Source: CAIKZZ01 sp035524495 (lineage in GTDB: Bacteria > Pseudomonadota > Gammaproteobacteria > Steroidobacterales > Steroidobacteraceae). Taken from it: a stretch of 64,000 nucleotides of DNA. Below the pieces are notes generated by a model that searched no databases, was not told where the DNA came from, and worked only from the letters and a program-made list of their open reading frames with translations. Position numbers and translations under genes: made by a program. The first letter of the stretch is position 1, and each line of letters opens with the position of its first letter. Below, piece after piece: positions 1-7,971 of the stretch. The stretch is taken from contig DATKOR010000023.1 of assembly GCA_035524495.1 (NCBI GenBank), forward strand, positions 1-64,000. Reading direction: 5' to 3'.

Positions 1-1377
1 CCGTTCGAGGCGCACTACTTCCACGGCCACGGCGAGTTCAGCCTCGAGGTGCCGGAAGGCGAGGTCACCGTCGAGGTGCTGCGCGGCTTCAGCCAGCCGC
101 TCGAGGTGCAAAAGCTGCGCATCACGGCCGGCGCGACCACCCGCTACACGAGCACCGCCGCGGCGCCGTTCCCGCTCGCGACCGCGGGCGGCCGCTTCGT
201 CAGCGGCGACGTGCACGTGCACATGAACTACGGCGGGCTCTACCGCAACACGCCGGCGCACCTCCTCGAGCAGGCGGCGGCCGAGGACCTCGGCATCGTG
301 CATGCGCTGATCGTCAACAAGGAGCAGCGCATGCCGGACATCGCGGAGAGCGGGCTCGCGCTCGACCCGCGCTCAGGTCCGGCGCACGCGCTGTGGCACG
401 GCCAGGAGTTCCACACGAGCTACTGGGGGCACCTCGGGCTCATCGGTCTCAAGCGGCCGACGCTGGTCCCGGGCTACGCGGGCTACCCGAACACCGCGGC
501 CTCGAGCCTGCTGCCGATGAACGCCGACGTCGCCGACCTCGCGCACGCCGCCGGCGCGCTCGTCGGCTACGTGCATCCCTTCGACGAGGAAGTGCACCCC
601 GAGAACCCCGCCGAGGCGCTCTCGAGCGAGCTTCCGGTCGACGTCGCGCTCGGCAAGGTCGACTACATCGAGATCGTCGGCTTCGCGGACCACCGGATCA
701 CGGCCGGCGTCTGGTACCGGCTGCTGAACCTCGGTTTTCGGCTGCCGGCGGCCGGCGGCACCGACGCGATGGCGAACTTCGCGTCGCTGCGCGGACCCGT
801 CGGGATGAACCGCGTCTACGTCGCGGTCGCGAAGCCGACGCTCGACGTCGAGGAGTGGCTTGGCGCGCTCAAGGCCGGCAGGAGCTTCGCGACCAACGGG
901 CCGCTCCTCGACTTCACGCTCGACGGCCAGCCGATCGGCGCGGACCTCAAGCTCGCGGCGCCGCGCCGCGTGCGCTACCGCGTGCACCTCGCCTCGATCG
1001 TGCCGCTCGATCACCTCGAGGTGGTCTGCAACGGCAGGGTCGTCGAGCGCGTGCCGCTCGCCGGGGCGCGCACCGCGGCCGACACCGAAGGCTCGCTCGC
1101 GCTCGCGCAGAGCGGCTGGTGCCTGGCGCGCGCCTCGAGCGACCACGCCGAGTACCCGGTGCTCGACAACTACGTCTACGCGACGACGAGCCCGATCTAC
1201 GTGACGGTCGGCGGCCGCGCGGCGCGTTCGCCGGCGGATGCGGCGTGGTTCAGCGCCTGGATCGACCGCGTGCGCGAGACGACCGAGCGCTATCCCGACT
1301 GGAACTCGCCGGCCGAGAAGGCGAGCGTGATGGCGCGGCTCGCCGCGGCGCGCGCGGTCTACGAGCGCCTGCGCTGA
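1..1377 (+). CDS. CehA/McbA family metallohydrolase domain protein (5' end cut off by window)
   Basis: The frame is open from base 1, so the gene starts upstream of the window; 458 codons are visible. A GTG at 49 exists but is internal to an already open frame. A short metal-binding motif DVHVHMNYGG, a later HPFD and a GGTDAM segment resemble PHP-like hydrolases of the CehA/McbA group, which bind metal and hydrolyse ester or amide-type bonds; the substrate cannot be told from sequence. The region after about residue 300 is beta-rich and looks like an accessory domain. It is convergent with the next gene, with only 5 bases between stops. The family assignment is from remembered motifs, not a search. 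Confidence 0.7.
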   Translation, partial: PFEAHYFHGHGEFSLEVPEGEVTVEVLRGFSQPLEVQKLRITAGATTRYTSTAAAPFPLATAGGRFVSGDVHVHMNYGGLYRNTPAHLLEQAAAEDLGIVHALIVNKEQRMPDIAESGLALDPRSGPAHALWHGQEFHTSYWGHLGLIGLKRPTLVPGYAGYPNTAASSLLPMNADVADLAHAAGALVGYVHPFDEEVHPENPAEALSSELPVDVALGKVDYIEIVGFADHRITAGVWYRLLNLGFRLPAAGGTDAMANFASLRGPVGMNRVYVAVAKPTLDVEEWLGALKAGRSFATNGPLLDFTLDGQPIGADLKLAAPRRVRYRVHLASIVPLDHLEVVCNGRVVERVPLAGARTAADTEGSLALAQSGWCLARASSDHAEYPVLDNYVYATTSPIYVTVGGRAARSPADAAWFSAWIDRVRETTERYPDWNSPAEKASVMARLAAARAVYERLR

Positions 1378-1382
1378 GGCGC

Positions 1383-1865
1383 TCAGGCGGCGGGCGCGCC
1401 GACGAGCTCGAGCGGAAGCTCGGTGGTGTTCTTGGCCTCCTCGAGCACGATCCTCGACTCGATCGCCTGGACGCCGGGCACCTGCGACAGGCGCTTCTGG
1501 ATGAACTCGTTGTAGTCGTTGATGGTGCGCGTCGCGACCAGCAGGATGAAGTCGAAGTCGCCGATCACCATGAAGCACTGCACGACCTCGGGGAAGCTGA
1601 CGACCTTCTGCTTGAACTTGGGCAGCGATTGCCAGCCGTGGCTCGCGAGCTTGACGTGCGTGAACACGAGCACGTCGAGGCCGACGCGGTCGCGCGACAG
1701 CAGCGCCACGCGCTTCCTGATCACGCCCTGGCTTTCGAGCAGGCTGATGCGTCGCCAGCACGGCGACTGCGACAGGCCCACGCGCTGGGCGATCTCGGCC
1801 GTCGATAGCGAGGCGTCTTTTTGCAGCGCACTCAGGATGCGCAAGTCCGTTCTGTCGAGCGTCAT
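1383..1865 (-). CDS. bkdR: Lrp/AsnC-family regulator of the bkd operon (BkdR-like)
   Basis: The 160-residue protein has an N-terminal winged helix-turn-helix (LSTAEIAQRVGLSQSPCWRR, about residues 20-40) followed by an RAM/ACT ligand-binding domain, as in Lrp. Its length matches Pseudomonas BkdR. It lies divergent from bkdA1 with 129 bases between them, the same arrangement in which BkdR controls branched-chain keto acid dehydrogenase in Pseudomonas putida. Effectors there are branched-chain amino acids; that this protein does the same is inference from context. The ATG at 1865 is the only reasonable start, since the frame upstream shows no homology. A palindrome at 1896-1910 is a candidate binding site. 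Confidence 0.85.
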   Translation of the reverse strand: MTLDRTDLRILSALQKDASLSTAEIAQRVGLSQSPCWRRISLLESQGVIRKRVALLSRDRVGLDVLVFTHVKLASHGWQSLPKFKQKVVSFPEVVQCFMVIGDFDFILLVATRTINDYNEFIQKRLSQVPGVQAIESRIVLEEAKNTTELPLELVGAPAA

Positions 1866-1895
1866 GGATAACAGGACCTCGGTAAAGACACTGGT

Positions 1896-1910
1896 TGGAT
1901 AAAATATCCA
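1896..1910. promoter_or_regulatory. Palindrome in bkdR/bkdA1 intergenic region, candidate BkdR operator
   Basis: TGGATA-AAA-TATCCA is a perfect inverted repeat with 6-base arms and an A/T-rich centre, an unusual stretch in such GC-rich DNA. Lrp-family proteins bind short palindromes with A/T centres, so this is a plausible site for the divergent regulator. It lies 31 bases upstream of the bkdR start codon, where it could also repress bkdR itself. Confidence 0.45.
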
Positions 1911-1994
1911 CCGGCGCGCCCGGCGGCAAGCCGCTTTGGGTGAATTGTCCCCGGGCGCGGCGGTAGGCTTGCGCGTCGGCCTCCGGAGACCCCT

Positions 1995-3230
1995 ATGCCG
2001 CGTCCCTCCCGTTTGCATGTTCCGCACGCGCCGGCGCGCCCGGGCGAGACGCCGGACTTCAGCTACGTGCGACTCTCGACCGCCGGCGCCGTCGCCCGCC
2101 CCGACGTCGCGGCGCCCGCCGCCGACATCGAGCAGCTCTCGGTCGACCTGATCCGCGTGCTCGACGACCAGCACCGCGCGGTCGGGCCCTGGAACCCGCA
2201 CCTGGACATCGACGTGCTGCAGGTGGGTCTGCGGCACATGGTGCTGACGCGCATCTACGACGACCGGATGCTGCGCGCCCAGCGCCAGGGAAAGATGTCC
2301 TTCTACATGAAGTCGACCGGCGAGGAGGCCGTCGCGGTCGCCGCGGCGATGGCGCTGCGGCCCTCGGACATGCTCTTCCCCTCGTACCGCCAGCAGGGGC
2401 TGCAGTTCGTGCGCGGCGCGCGCGCCGTCGACCTGATGTGCCAGCTGCTGTCGAACACGCGCGACATGTGCAAGGGGCGCCAGCTGCCGGTGATGTACCA
2501 CTCGGTGCCGGGCCGGATCTTCTCGATCTCCGGCAACCTCGCGACGCAGTTCCCGCAGGCCGTGGGCTGGGCGATGGCGGCGGCGATCAAGGGCGGCGAC
2601 GAGCTCGCTGCCACCTGGATCGGCGAGGGCTCGAGCGCCGAGGCGGACTTCCACCATGCGCTCCTGTTCGCCTCCGTCTACCGGGCGCCCGTGATCCTGA
2701 ACGTCGTCAACAACCAGTGGGCGATCTCGACCTTCCAGGGCTACGCGGGCGGGGAGCAGCGCTCCTTCGCCGCGCGCGGCCCCGGCTACGGCATCCCGGG
2801 CCTGCGCGTCGACGGCAACGACTTCCTGGCCGTGTACGCGGCGACCGAGTGGGCCGCCGAGCGCGCGCGCAAGGGCGCGGGTGCGACGCTGATCGAGCTC
2901 GTGACCTACCGCGCCGCGGCGCACTCGACGAGCGATGACCCCTCGCGCTACCGGCCGAAGGACGACGCCGAGCGCTGGCCGCTCGGCGACCCGATCGCGC
3001 GCCTGAAGGGCCACCTGATCGCGCTCGGCGAGTGGAGCGAGGAGCGCCATGCGGCGCTGACCAAGGAGTTCGACGGGCAGATCAGCGCCGCGTGGAAGGA
3101 GGCCGCGACCTACGGGACGCTGACCGAGGGCCCGCGGCTCGACCGCGACCTGATGTTCGAGGACGTGTTCAAGGTGATGCCGCGGCACCTGGTCGAGCAG
3201 CGCGAGCAGCTGCGCCGCGAGCGGAACTGA
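1995..3230 (+). CDS. bkdA1: Branched-chain 2-oxo acid dehydrogenase E1 component, alpha subunit
   Basis: The 411-residue protein is the thiamine-diphosphate-binding alpha chain of E1, which decarboxylates the keto acids of Val, Leu and Ile. The N-terminus (RLHVPHAPARPGETPDFSY) and the segments KMSFYMKSTGEEA, SGNLATQFPQAVGWAMA and VNNQWAISTFQ closely follow Pseudomonas BkdA1, including its long N-terminal extension that pyruvate dehydrogenase alpha chains lack. GEGSSAEADFHHAL to VVNNQW is the thiamine diphosphate/Mg motif. GGAG at 1985-1988 supports the ATG at 1995. It is the first gene of bkdA1-bkdA2-bkdB, four bases before the next start. Confidence 0.92.
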   Translation: MPRPSRLHVPHAPARPGETPDFSYVRLSTAGAVARPDVAAPAADIEQLSVDLIRVLDDQHRAVGPWNPHLDIDVLQVGLRHMVLTRIYDDRMLRAQRQGKMSFYMKSTGEEAVAVAAAMALRPSDMLFPSYRQQGLQFVRGARAVDLMCQLLSNTRDMCKGRQLPVMYHSVPGRIFSISGNLATQFPQAVGWAMAAAIKGGDELAATWIGEGSSAEADFHHALLFASVYRAPVILNVVNNQWAISTFQGYAGGEQRSFAARGPGYGIPGLRVDGNDFLAVYAATEWAAERARKGAGATLIELVTYRAAAHSTSDDPSRYRPKDDAERWPLGDPIARLKGHLIALGEWSEERHAALTKEFDGQISAAWKEAATYGTLTEGPRLDRDLMFEDVFKVMPRHLVEQREQLRRERN

Positions 3231-3234
3231 AGCC

Positions 3235-4251
3235 ATGCCGCAGATGAACATGATCCAGGCGCTGAACTCCGCGATGGACATCGCGCTCGGCCGCGACCCG
3301 TCGGTCGTCGTGCTCGGCGAGGACGTCGGGTACTTCGGCGGCGTGTTCCGGGTCACCGACGGCCTGCAGCGCAAGTACGGCGAGTCGCGCGTGCTCGACA
3401 CGCCGATCGCCGAAGGCGGCATCGTCGCCGCCTCGATCGGCATGGCGGTCAACGGCCTGCGACCCGTCGCCGAGATCCAGTTCGCCGACTACATCTACCC
3501 GGGCTACGACCAGATCGTCAGCGAGCTCGCGCGGCTGCGCTACCGCAGCGCCGGCGCCTTCGCCGCCCCGGTGACGATCCGCACACCGTGTGGCGGCGGC
3601 ATCCGTGGCGGGCAGACGCACTCGCAGAGCCCGGAGGCGCTGTTCGCGCACGTCTGCGGCATCAAGGTCCTGATGCCCTCGAACCCCTACGACGCCAAGG
3701 GCTTGCTGGCCGCGGCGATCGAGGACGACGACCCGGTGCTGTTTCTCGAGCCCAAGCGCCTCTACAACGGCCCGTTCGACGGCGACCCCAACAAGCCCGC
3801 GGTGCCGTGGAGCACGCACCCGCGCGGCGAGGTGCCGGACGGCCACTACACGGTCCCGATCGGCCAGGCCGCGATCGTGCGCGAGGGCGCCGACGTCTCG
3901 ATCATCAGCTACGGGACGATGGTGCACGTCGTCGAGGCCGCGGCGCGTGCCGCCGGCGTCGATGCCGAGATCATCGACGTGCGCTCGATCGTGCCGCTCG
4001 ACGTCGAGACGCTGGTGCGCTCGGTCGAGAAGACCGGCCGCTGCCTGATCGCCCACGAGGCGACCCGCTTCGCGGGTTTTGGCGCCGAGCTCATGGCGAC
4101 GATCCAGGAGCGCTGCTTCTGGCACCTCGAGACGCCGATCGAGCGGGTCTGCGGCTGGGACACGCCGTACCCGCACGCCTTCGAGTGGGAGTACTTCCCG
4201 GGGCCGCAGCGCGTGGCCGCCGCGCTGAAGCGCGTCATGGAGGGCCAATGA
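3235..4251 (+). CDS. bkdA2: Branched-chain 2-oxo acid dehydrogenase E1 component, beta subunit
   Basis: The 338-residue beta chain pairs with BkdA1 to form the E1 heterotetramer. Conserved segments include VVLGEDVGYFGGVFRVTDGL, DTPIAEGGIV and IQFADYIYPGYDQIVSE, and the length equals that of Pseudomonas BkdA2. In this chain a conserved Glu, here in the GEDVG region, contacts thiamine diphosphate in relatives. Its stop codon overlaps the start of the E2 gene (ATGA at 4248-4251), a sign of translational coupling. Confidence 0.92.
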   Translation: MPQMNMIQALNSAMDIALGRDPSVVVLGEDVGYFGGVFRVTDGLQRKYGESRVLDTPIAEGGIVAASIGMAVNGLRPVAEIQFADYIYPGYDQIVSELARLRYRSAGAFAAPVTIRTPCGGGIRGGQTHSQSPEALFAHVCGIKVLMPSNPYDAKGLLAAAIEDDDPVLFLEPKRLYNGPFDGDPNKPAVPWSTHPRGEVPDGHYTVPIGQAAIVREGADVSIISYGTMVHVVEAAARAAGVDAEIIDVRSIVPLDVETLVRSVEKTGRCLIAHEATRFAGFGAELMATIQERCFWHLETPIERVCGWDTPYPHAFEWEYFPGPQRVAAALKRVMEGQ

Positions 4252-5504
4252 GCCGCTACGTGTTCAAGGTTCCGGACCTGGGCGAGGGCACGGTGTCGTC
4301 CGAGATCGTCGCGTGGCGCGCCAAGGTCGGTGACGTCGTGCGCGAGGACGATCCGCTCGTGGAGATGTCGACCGAGAAGGCCGTCGTCGAGGTGCCCGCG
4401 CCGGTCGGCGGGCGCATCGTGGCGCTGAACGGCGGGCCGGGCGACGTCGTCGCGGTCGGCGCCGAGCTCGTCGTGTTCGAGACCGAGGCCGGCGCGGGCG
4501 GGGCCGAGCAGCCGGCCGCGGCGCCCGCCAAGGCGGCGCCCGCCGCAAAGTCGGCGACGGTGACCCCGATTGCGAGCGCGACGGGCGTGGCGGGCGCCCA
4601 CGAGGCCGCGGGCGGCGCGCAGCGGCGCATCATGGCGTCCCCGGCGACGCGGCGCCGCGCGCGCGAGGCGGGCATCAACCTCGCCGCTGTCCCCGGCAGC
4701 GGCCCGGGCGGACGGATCGAGCGCGGCGACCTCGAGTCGGTGCTGGGCGGCGCCACCCGCGCACTCAGCACCGCGCCGGCGCCGTCGGGCAGAGCGCCGC
4801 GCACCGGCGTCGAGGAGGTCAAGATCATCGGCGTGCGGCGCGTGATCGCCGAGCGCATGAGCGCCGCGAAGCGCAACATCCCGCACTTCTCCTACGTCGA
4901 GGAAATCGACGTCACCGAGCTCGAGGCGCTGCGCAGCCACCTGAACTCGAGGCTCGCGAAGGGCGCGGCCGGCTACACGTACCTCCCGTTCCTCGTCGCC
5001 GCGCTCGTGCGCGTGCTCGAGGAGTTCCCGCAATGCAACGCGCTCTACGACGCCGAGAGGAACGTCGTGCTGCGGCACGCGGCCGTGCACGTCGGGGTCG
5101 CGACGCAGACGCCCGACGGCCTCAAGGTCCCGGTCGTGCGCCACGCCGAGAGCCTCGGCCTCGGCGCGCTCGCCGCCGAGATCCGCCGCGTCGCCGACGC
5201 CGCGCGCAGCGGCAAGGCGACCCGCGCCGAGCTCGGCGGCTCGACGATCACCGTCACGAGCCTCGGAAAGCTCGGAGGTATCGTTTCGACGCCTGTGATC
5301 AACTCCCCGGAGGTCGCGATCATCGGCGTCAACAAGGCCATCGAGCGGCCGGTGGTCCGCGCCGGCGCGGTCGCGATCCGGCGGATCATGAACCTGTCGT
5401 CGTCGTTCGATCACCGCTTCGTCGACGGCTTCGACGCGGCCGCGATGGTCCAGGCGCTCAAGGAGCGCCTCGAGCACCCGGCGACGATCTTCATCGATGA
5501 GTGA
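4248..5504 (+). CDS. bkdB: Branched-chain 2-oxo acid dehydrogenase E2 (dihydrolipoyl acyltransferase)
   Basis: The 418-residue E2 core has one lipoyl domain at residues 1-80 with the lipoylated Lys in EMSTEKAVVEV, an Ala/Pro-rich linker, a peripheral subunit-binding domain (ASPATRRRAREAGINLAAV, about 127-165) and a C-terminal catalytic acyltransferase domain ending with SFDHRFVDG, which carries the catalytic His-Asp motif. It moves the acyl group from E1 to CoA. No E3 (dihydrolipoamide dehydrogenase) follows, unlike the Pseudomonas bkd operon, so E3 must be encoded elsewhere. The ATG at 4248 overlaps the bkdA2 stop. Confidence 0.92.
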   Translation: MSRYVFKVPDLGEGTVSSEIVAWRAKVGDVVREDDPLVEMSTEKAVVEVPAPVGGRIVALNGGPGDVVAVGAELVVFETEAGAGGAEQPAAAPAKAAPAAKSATVTPIASATGVAGAHEAAGGAQRRIMASPATRRRAREAGINLAAVPGSGPGGRIERGDLESVLGGATRALSTAPAPSGRAPRTGVEEVKIIGVRRVIAERMSAAKRNIPHFSYVEEIDVTELEALRSHLNSRLAKGAAGYTYLPFLVAALVRVLEEFPQCNALYDAERNVVLRHAAVHVGVATQTPDGLKVPVVRHAESLGLGALAAEIRRVADAARSGKATRAELGGSTITVTSLGKLGGIVSTPVINSPEVAIIGVNKAIERPVVRAGAVAIRRIMNLSSSFDHRFVDGFDAAAMVQALKERLEHPATIFIDE

Positions 5505-5519
5505 GACAGGACTTCGCAC

Positions 5520-6533
5520 ATGACCAGCATGACCCCGCAGAACGCCCCCTTCGGCAGCATCCTCACCGACGTCATGGCGGTCGCCGCCTTCAAGGACGGC
5601 CGCTGGGGCGAGCACACGCTGCGCGCCGTGGGACCGATCGAGATCCACCCGGCGGCGCACGCGCTGCACTACGGCAGCGAGTGCTTCGAGGGCTTCAAGG
5701 CCTACCGGTGGGCCGACGGCAGCGTCCACGTGTTCCGGATGGACCGCCACATCGAGCGGCTGCGCCAGAGCGCGCGCGCGCTCGTGATCCCGGAGCCCGA
5801 TGCCGCGCAGGTCGCCGAGATGGTGCTGGCGGTCATCGACCGCTGCCGTGCGGCGGTGCCGGAGGCGCCGGGCGCGCTCTACCTGCGGCCGATCCTGTTC
5901 GGGACGATGCCGAACATCGGCGCGGCGTCGACGCCGACCAACGAGGCGTGCCTGATCGTGCTCGCGAGCCCGGTGTGGGACTACTTCGCGGGCGGCGCCA
6001 AGCCGCTGAGGATCTTCGTCGAGGAGGAGGCGACGCGCTGCGCCTCGCACCTCGGCGTCGTGAAGACCGGCGGCAACTACGCCGCGGCGCTCGGGCCCAC
6101 GCTCGCGGCGCGGCGCGCGCACCAGGTGGACCAGGTGCTCTTCTGCCCGCGCGGCGAGGTCCAGGAGACCGGCGCCTCGAACTTCCTGCTGCTGAAGCCG
6201 GGTCGCATCCTGACGCGCAGCCTCGACTCGACGTTCCTGCACGGCGTCACGCGCGACTCGCTGCTCGCGCTCGCCCGCGACCTCGGCTACCAGGCCGAGG
6301 AGCGCGTGTTCACGGTCGAGGAGATGCTCGCCTGGGTCAGGGACGGCGAGGCGGCGCTGTCGGGCACCGCGGCGGTCCTGTCCGGCGTCGGCACGCTGAT
6401 CCGCCGCGGCGGCGCCGAGATCAGGGTCGGCAGCGGCGCGGTCGGAGCCGAGACGCAGAAGCTGCGCGCCGCGCTGGTCGCGATCCAGCAGGGCACGGCG
6501 CCCGATCGCTACGGCTGGCTGCGCCGCGTCTGA
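5520..6533 (+). CDS. ilvE: Branched-chain amino acid aminotransferase (class IV PLP enzyme)
   Basis: The 337-residue enzyme transfers the amino group between Val/Leu/Ile and 2-oxoglutarate. Family segments seen are ALHYGSECFEGFKAYR, YLRPILFGT, and GVVKTGGNYAAAL, in which the Lys forms the Schiff base with PLP; EVQETGASNFLL is the phosphate-side motif. It follows bkdB by 15 bases, so the operon would make the keto acids and then oxidise them. Length and motifs suit the long IlvE subclass rather than the 309-residue E. coli type. Confidence 0.9.
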   Translation: MTSMTPQNAPFGSILTDVMAVAAFKDGRWGEHTLRAVGPIEIHPAAHALHYGSECFEGFKAYRWADGSVHVFRMDRHIERLRQSARALVIPEPDAAQVAEMVLAVIDRCRAAVPEAPGALYLRPILFGTMPNIGAASTPTNEACLIVLASPVWDYFAGGAKPLRIFVEEEATRCASHLGVVKTGGNYAAALGPTLAARRAHQVDQVLFCPRGEVQETGASNFLLLKPGRILTRSLDSTFLHGVTRDSLLALARDLGYQAEERVFTVEEMLAWVRDGEAALSGTAAVLSGVGTLIRRGGAEIRVGSGAVGAETQKLRAALVAIQQGTAPDRYGWLRRV

Positions 6534-6572
6534 AAGCGCGGCGCCCCGGACCCATTCGGCGTACACTGCGGC

Positions 6573-6602
6573 CGCCCGGCCCGTGCCGGGCGTCGTTTTT
6601 TT
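6573..6602 (+). terminator. Hairpin plus T-run: terminator of ilvE, or leader hairpin of the helicase
   Basis: Perfect 8-bp stem CGCCCGGC/GCCGGGCG with a 4-base loop (6581-6584), then TCG and seven T (6596-6602). This is a textbook intrinsic terminator for the bkd-ilvE operon. It ends right before the GGAG ribosome-binding site (6603-6606) of the helicase, and a possible -10 (TACACT, 6562-6567) lies just upstream, so it may instead begin the helicase mRNA. Confidence 0.7.
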
Positions 6603-6612
6603 GGAGCCCGCG

Positions 6613-7971
6613 ATGTCCTTCGGCGACCTGAAGCTGAGTCCGACCCTGCTGAGCGCGATCAAGGAGCTCGGCTTCACGCGCCCGACGCCGATCCAGCTCG
6701 ATGCGATCCCGCCGGCCCTCGCCGGGCGCGACGTGCTGGCGTGCGCCGCGACCGGCAGCGGCAAGACCGCGGCGTTCGCGCTGCCGATCCTCGAGCGGCT
6801 GATGGGCCGCCCGCGCGGCAAGACGCGCGCGCTCGTGCTCGCGCCGACCCGCGAGCTCGCGGCGCAGATCCTCGAGGACTTCCAGGACCTCGCGGTGCAC
6901 ACGCCGGTCAACGGCGCGGCGATCTTCGGCGGCGTCGGCATGGGGCCGCAGGAGCACGCGCTCAGGAGCGGCGTCGACGTGATCGTCGCGACGCCGGGGC
7001 GCCTGCTCGACCACCTGCGGGCGCCGTACGCGCGCTTCGACGCGCTCGAGGTGCTGGTGCTCGACGAGGCCGACCGGATGCTCGACATGGGCTTTCTGCC
7101 CGACATCCGAAGGGTGCTGAAGCACCTGCCGGCCAAGCGCCAGACGCTGTTCTTCAGCGCCACGATGCCGGCGCCCATCGTCGCGCTGACCCGCGAGATG
7201 CTGCATGACCCGGCGACGATCAACCTCGAGCGCGAGTCGCGCCCCGCGGTCGGCATCACCCAGGCCCTCTACCCGGTCCCGCAGGAGCTGAAGTCGCAGC
7301 TGCTGCTGACGTTGCTCGAGCGCGGCGACATGCGCGAGGCGCTCGTCTTCACGCGCACCAAGCACCGTGCGAACCGGCTGTGCGAGTTCCTCGTCAAGCG
7401 CGGCGTCAACGCCGACCGGATCCACGGCAACCGCTCGCAGGCGCAGCGCACCGCCGCGCTCGCGAACTTCAAGTCCGGCACGCTGCGCGTGCTGGTCGCG
7501 ACCGACATCGCGGCGCGCGGCATCGACGTCGAGGCGCTCGGCCACGTCGTCAACTTCGACGTTCCGCTGGTGCCAGCCGACTACATCCACCGCATCGGCC
7601 GCACCGGCCGCGCCGATGCGGTCGGCGATGCCTTCACCTTCGTCGCGCGCGAGGAGGAGGGCGACGTCGCCGCGATCGAGAAGGTGCTCGGCAAGCGGCT
7701 GCCGCGCGTGCAGGTGCCGGACTTCGACTACGCCGCACGGCCCGAGGGCAAGCTCGAGATCCCGCTCGGCGAGCGCCTGGCGGCGATGCGCGCGCAGCGT
7801 GCCGGCGAGCGCGGCCGTGGGCAGGCGAAGGGCGGCGGGCGCGGCGGACAGGCGGGACACGGCGGTGGCCATGGCGGCGGCCATGGCGGCGGCCACGGAG
7901 GATCGGGGTCGCGCCCGTCGGGCGGACGCTCCGGCCGCTCGTTCGGCGGCGGCCGACGCGGCGGACGCTAG
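6613..7971 (+). CDS. rhlE: DEAD-box ATP-dependent RNA helicase, RhlE-like, with Gly/His/Arg-rich tail
   Basis: The 452-residue protein unwinds RNA using ATP. Motifs in order: Q motif (FTRPTPIQLDAIP), I (ATGSGKT), Ia (APTRELAAQI), Ib (TPGR), II (DEAD), III (SAT), IV (ALVFTRTK), V (ATDIAARGIDV) and VI (HRIGRTGRA). The core ends near residue 385; the rest is a disordered tail with three Gly-Gly-Gly-His repeats and RGG-type repeats, typical of RNA-binding tails. I chose the ATG at 6613 because GGAG lies 6 bases upstream; an in-frame GTG at 6583 falls inside the hairpin. RhlE is the best subfamily guess. Confidence 0.87.
   Translation: MSFGDLKLSPTLLSAIKELGFTRPTPIQLDAIPPALAGRDVLACAATGSGKTAAFALPILERLMGRPRGKTRALVLAPTRELAAQILEDFQDLAVHTPVNGAAIFGGVGMGPQEHALRSGVDVIVATPGRLLDHLRAPYARFDALEVLVLDEADRMLDMGFLPDIRRVLKHLPAKRQTLFFSATMPAPIVALTREMLHDPATINLERESRPAVGITQALYPVPQELKSQLLLTLLERGDMREALVFTRTKHRANRLCEFLVKRGVNADRIHGNRSQAQRTAALANFKSGTLRVLVATDIAARGIDVEALGHVVNFDVPLVPADYIHRIGRTGRADAVGDAFTFVAREEEGDVAAIEKVLGKRLPRVQVPDFDYAARPEGKLEIPLGERLAAMRAQRAGERGRGQAKGGGRGGQAGHGGGHGGGHGGGHGGSGSRPSGGRSGRSFGGGRRGGR
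7861..7896 (+). repeat. Three 12-bp tandem repeats encoding Gly-Gly-Gly-His
   Basis: Units at 7861-7872, 7873-7884 and 7885-7896 differ at single third positions (GGCGGTGGCCAT, GGCGGCGGCCAT, GGCGGCGGCCAC). They extend the low-complexity tail of the helicase; such repeats can change copy number by slippage. Confidence 0.8.

Noticed and set aside
1383..3452. Long minus-strand frame that would fuse bkdR to a 500-residue N-terminal part
   Set aside because: The extra part is antisense to bkdA1/bkdA2; BkdR length fits the ATG at 1865.
3909..7259. Very long minus-strand open frame of over 1,100 codons across the bkd-ilvE-helicase region
   Set aside because: It lies opposite genes with clear homology, is rich in Arg/Ala/His low-complexity sequence, and reflects few stop codons in GC-rich antisense frames.
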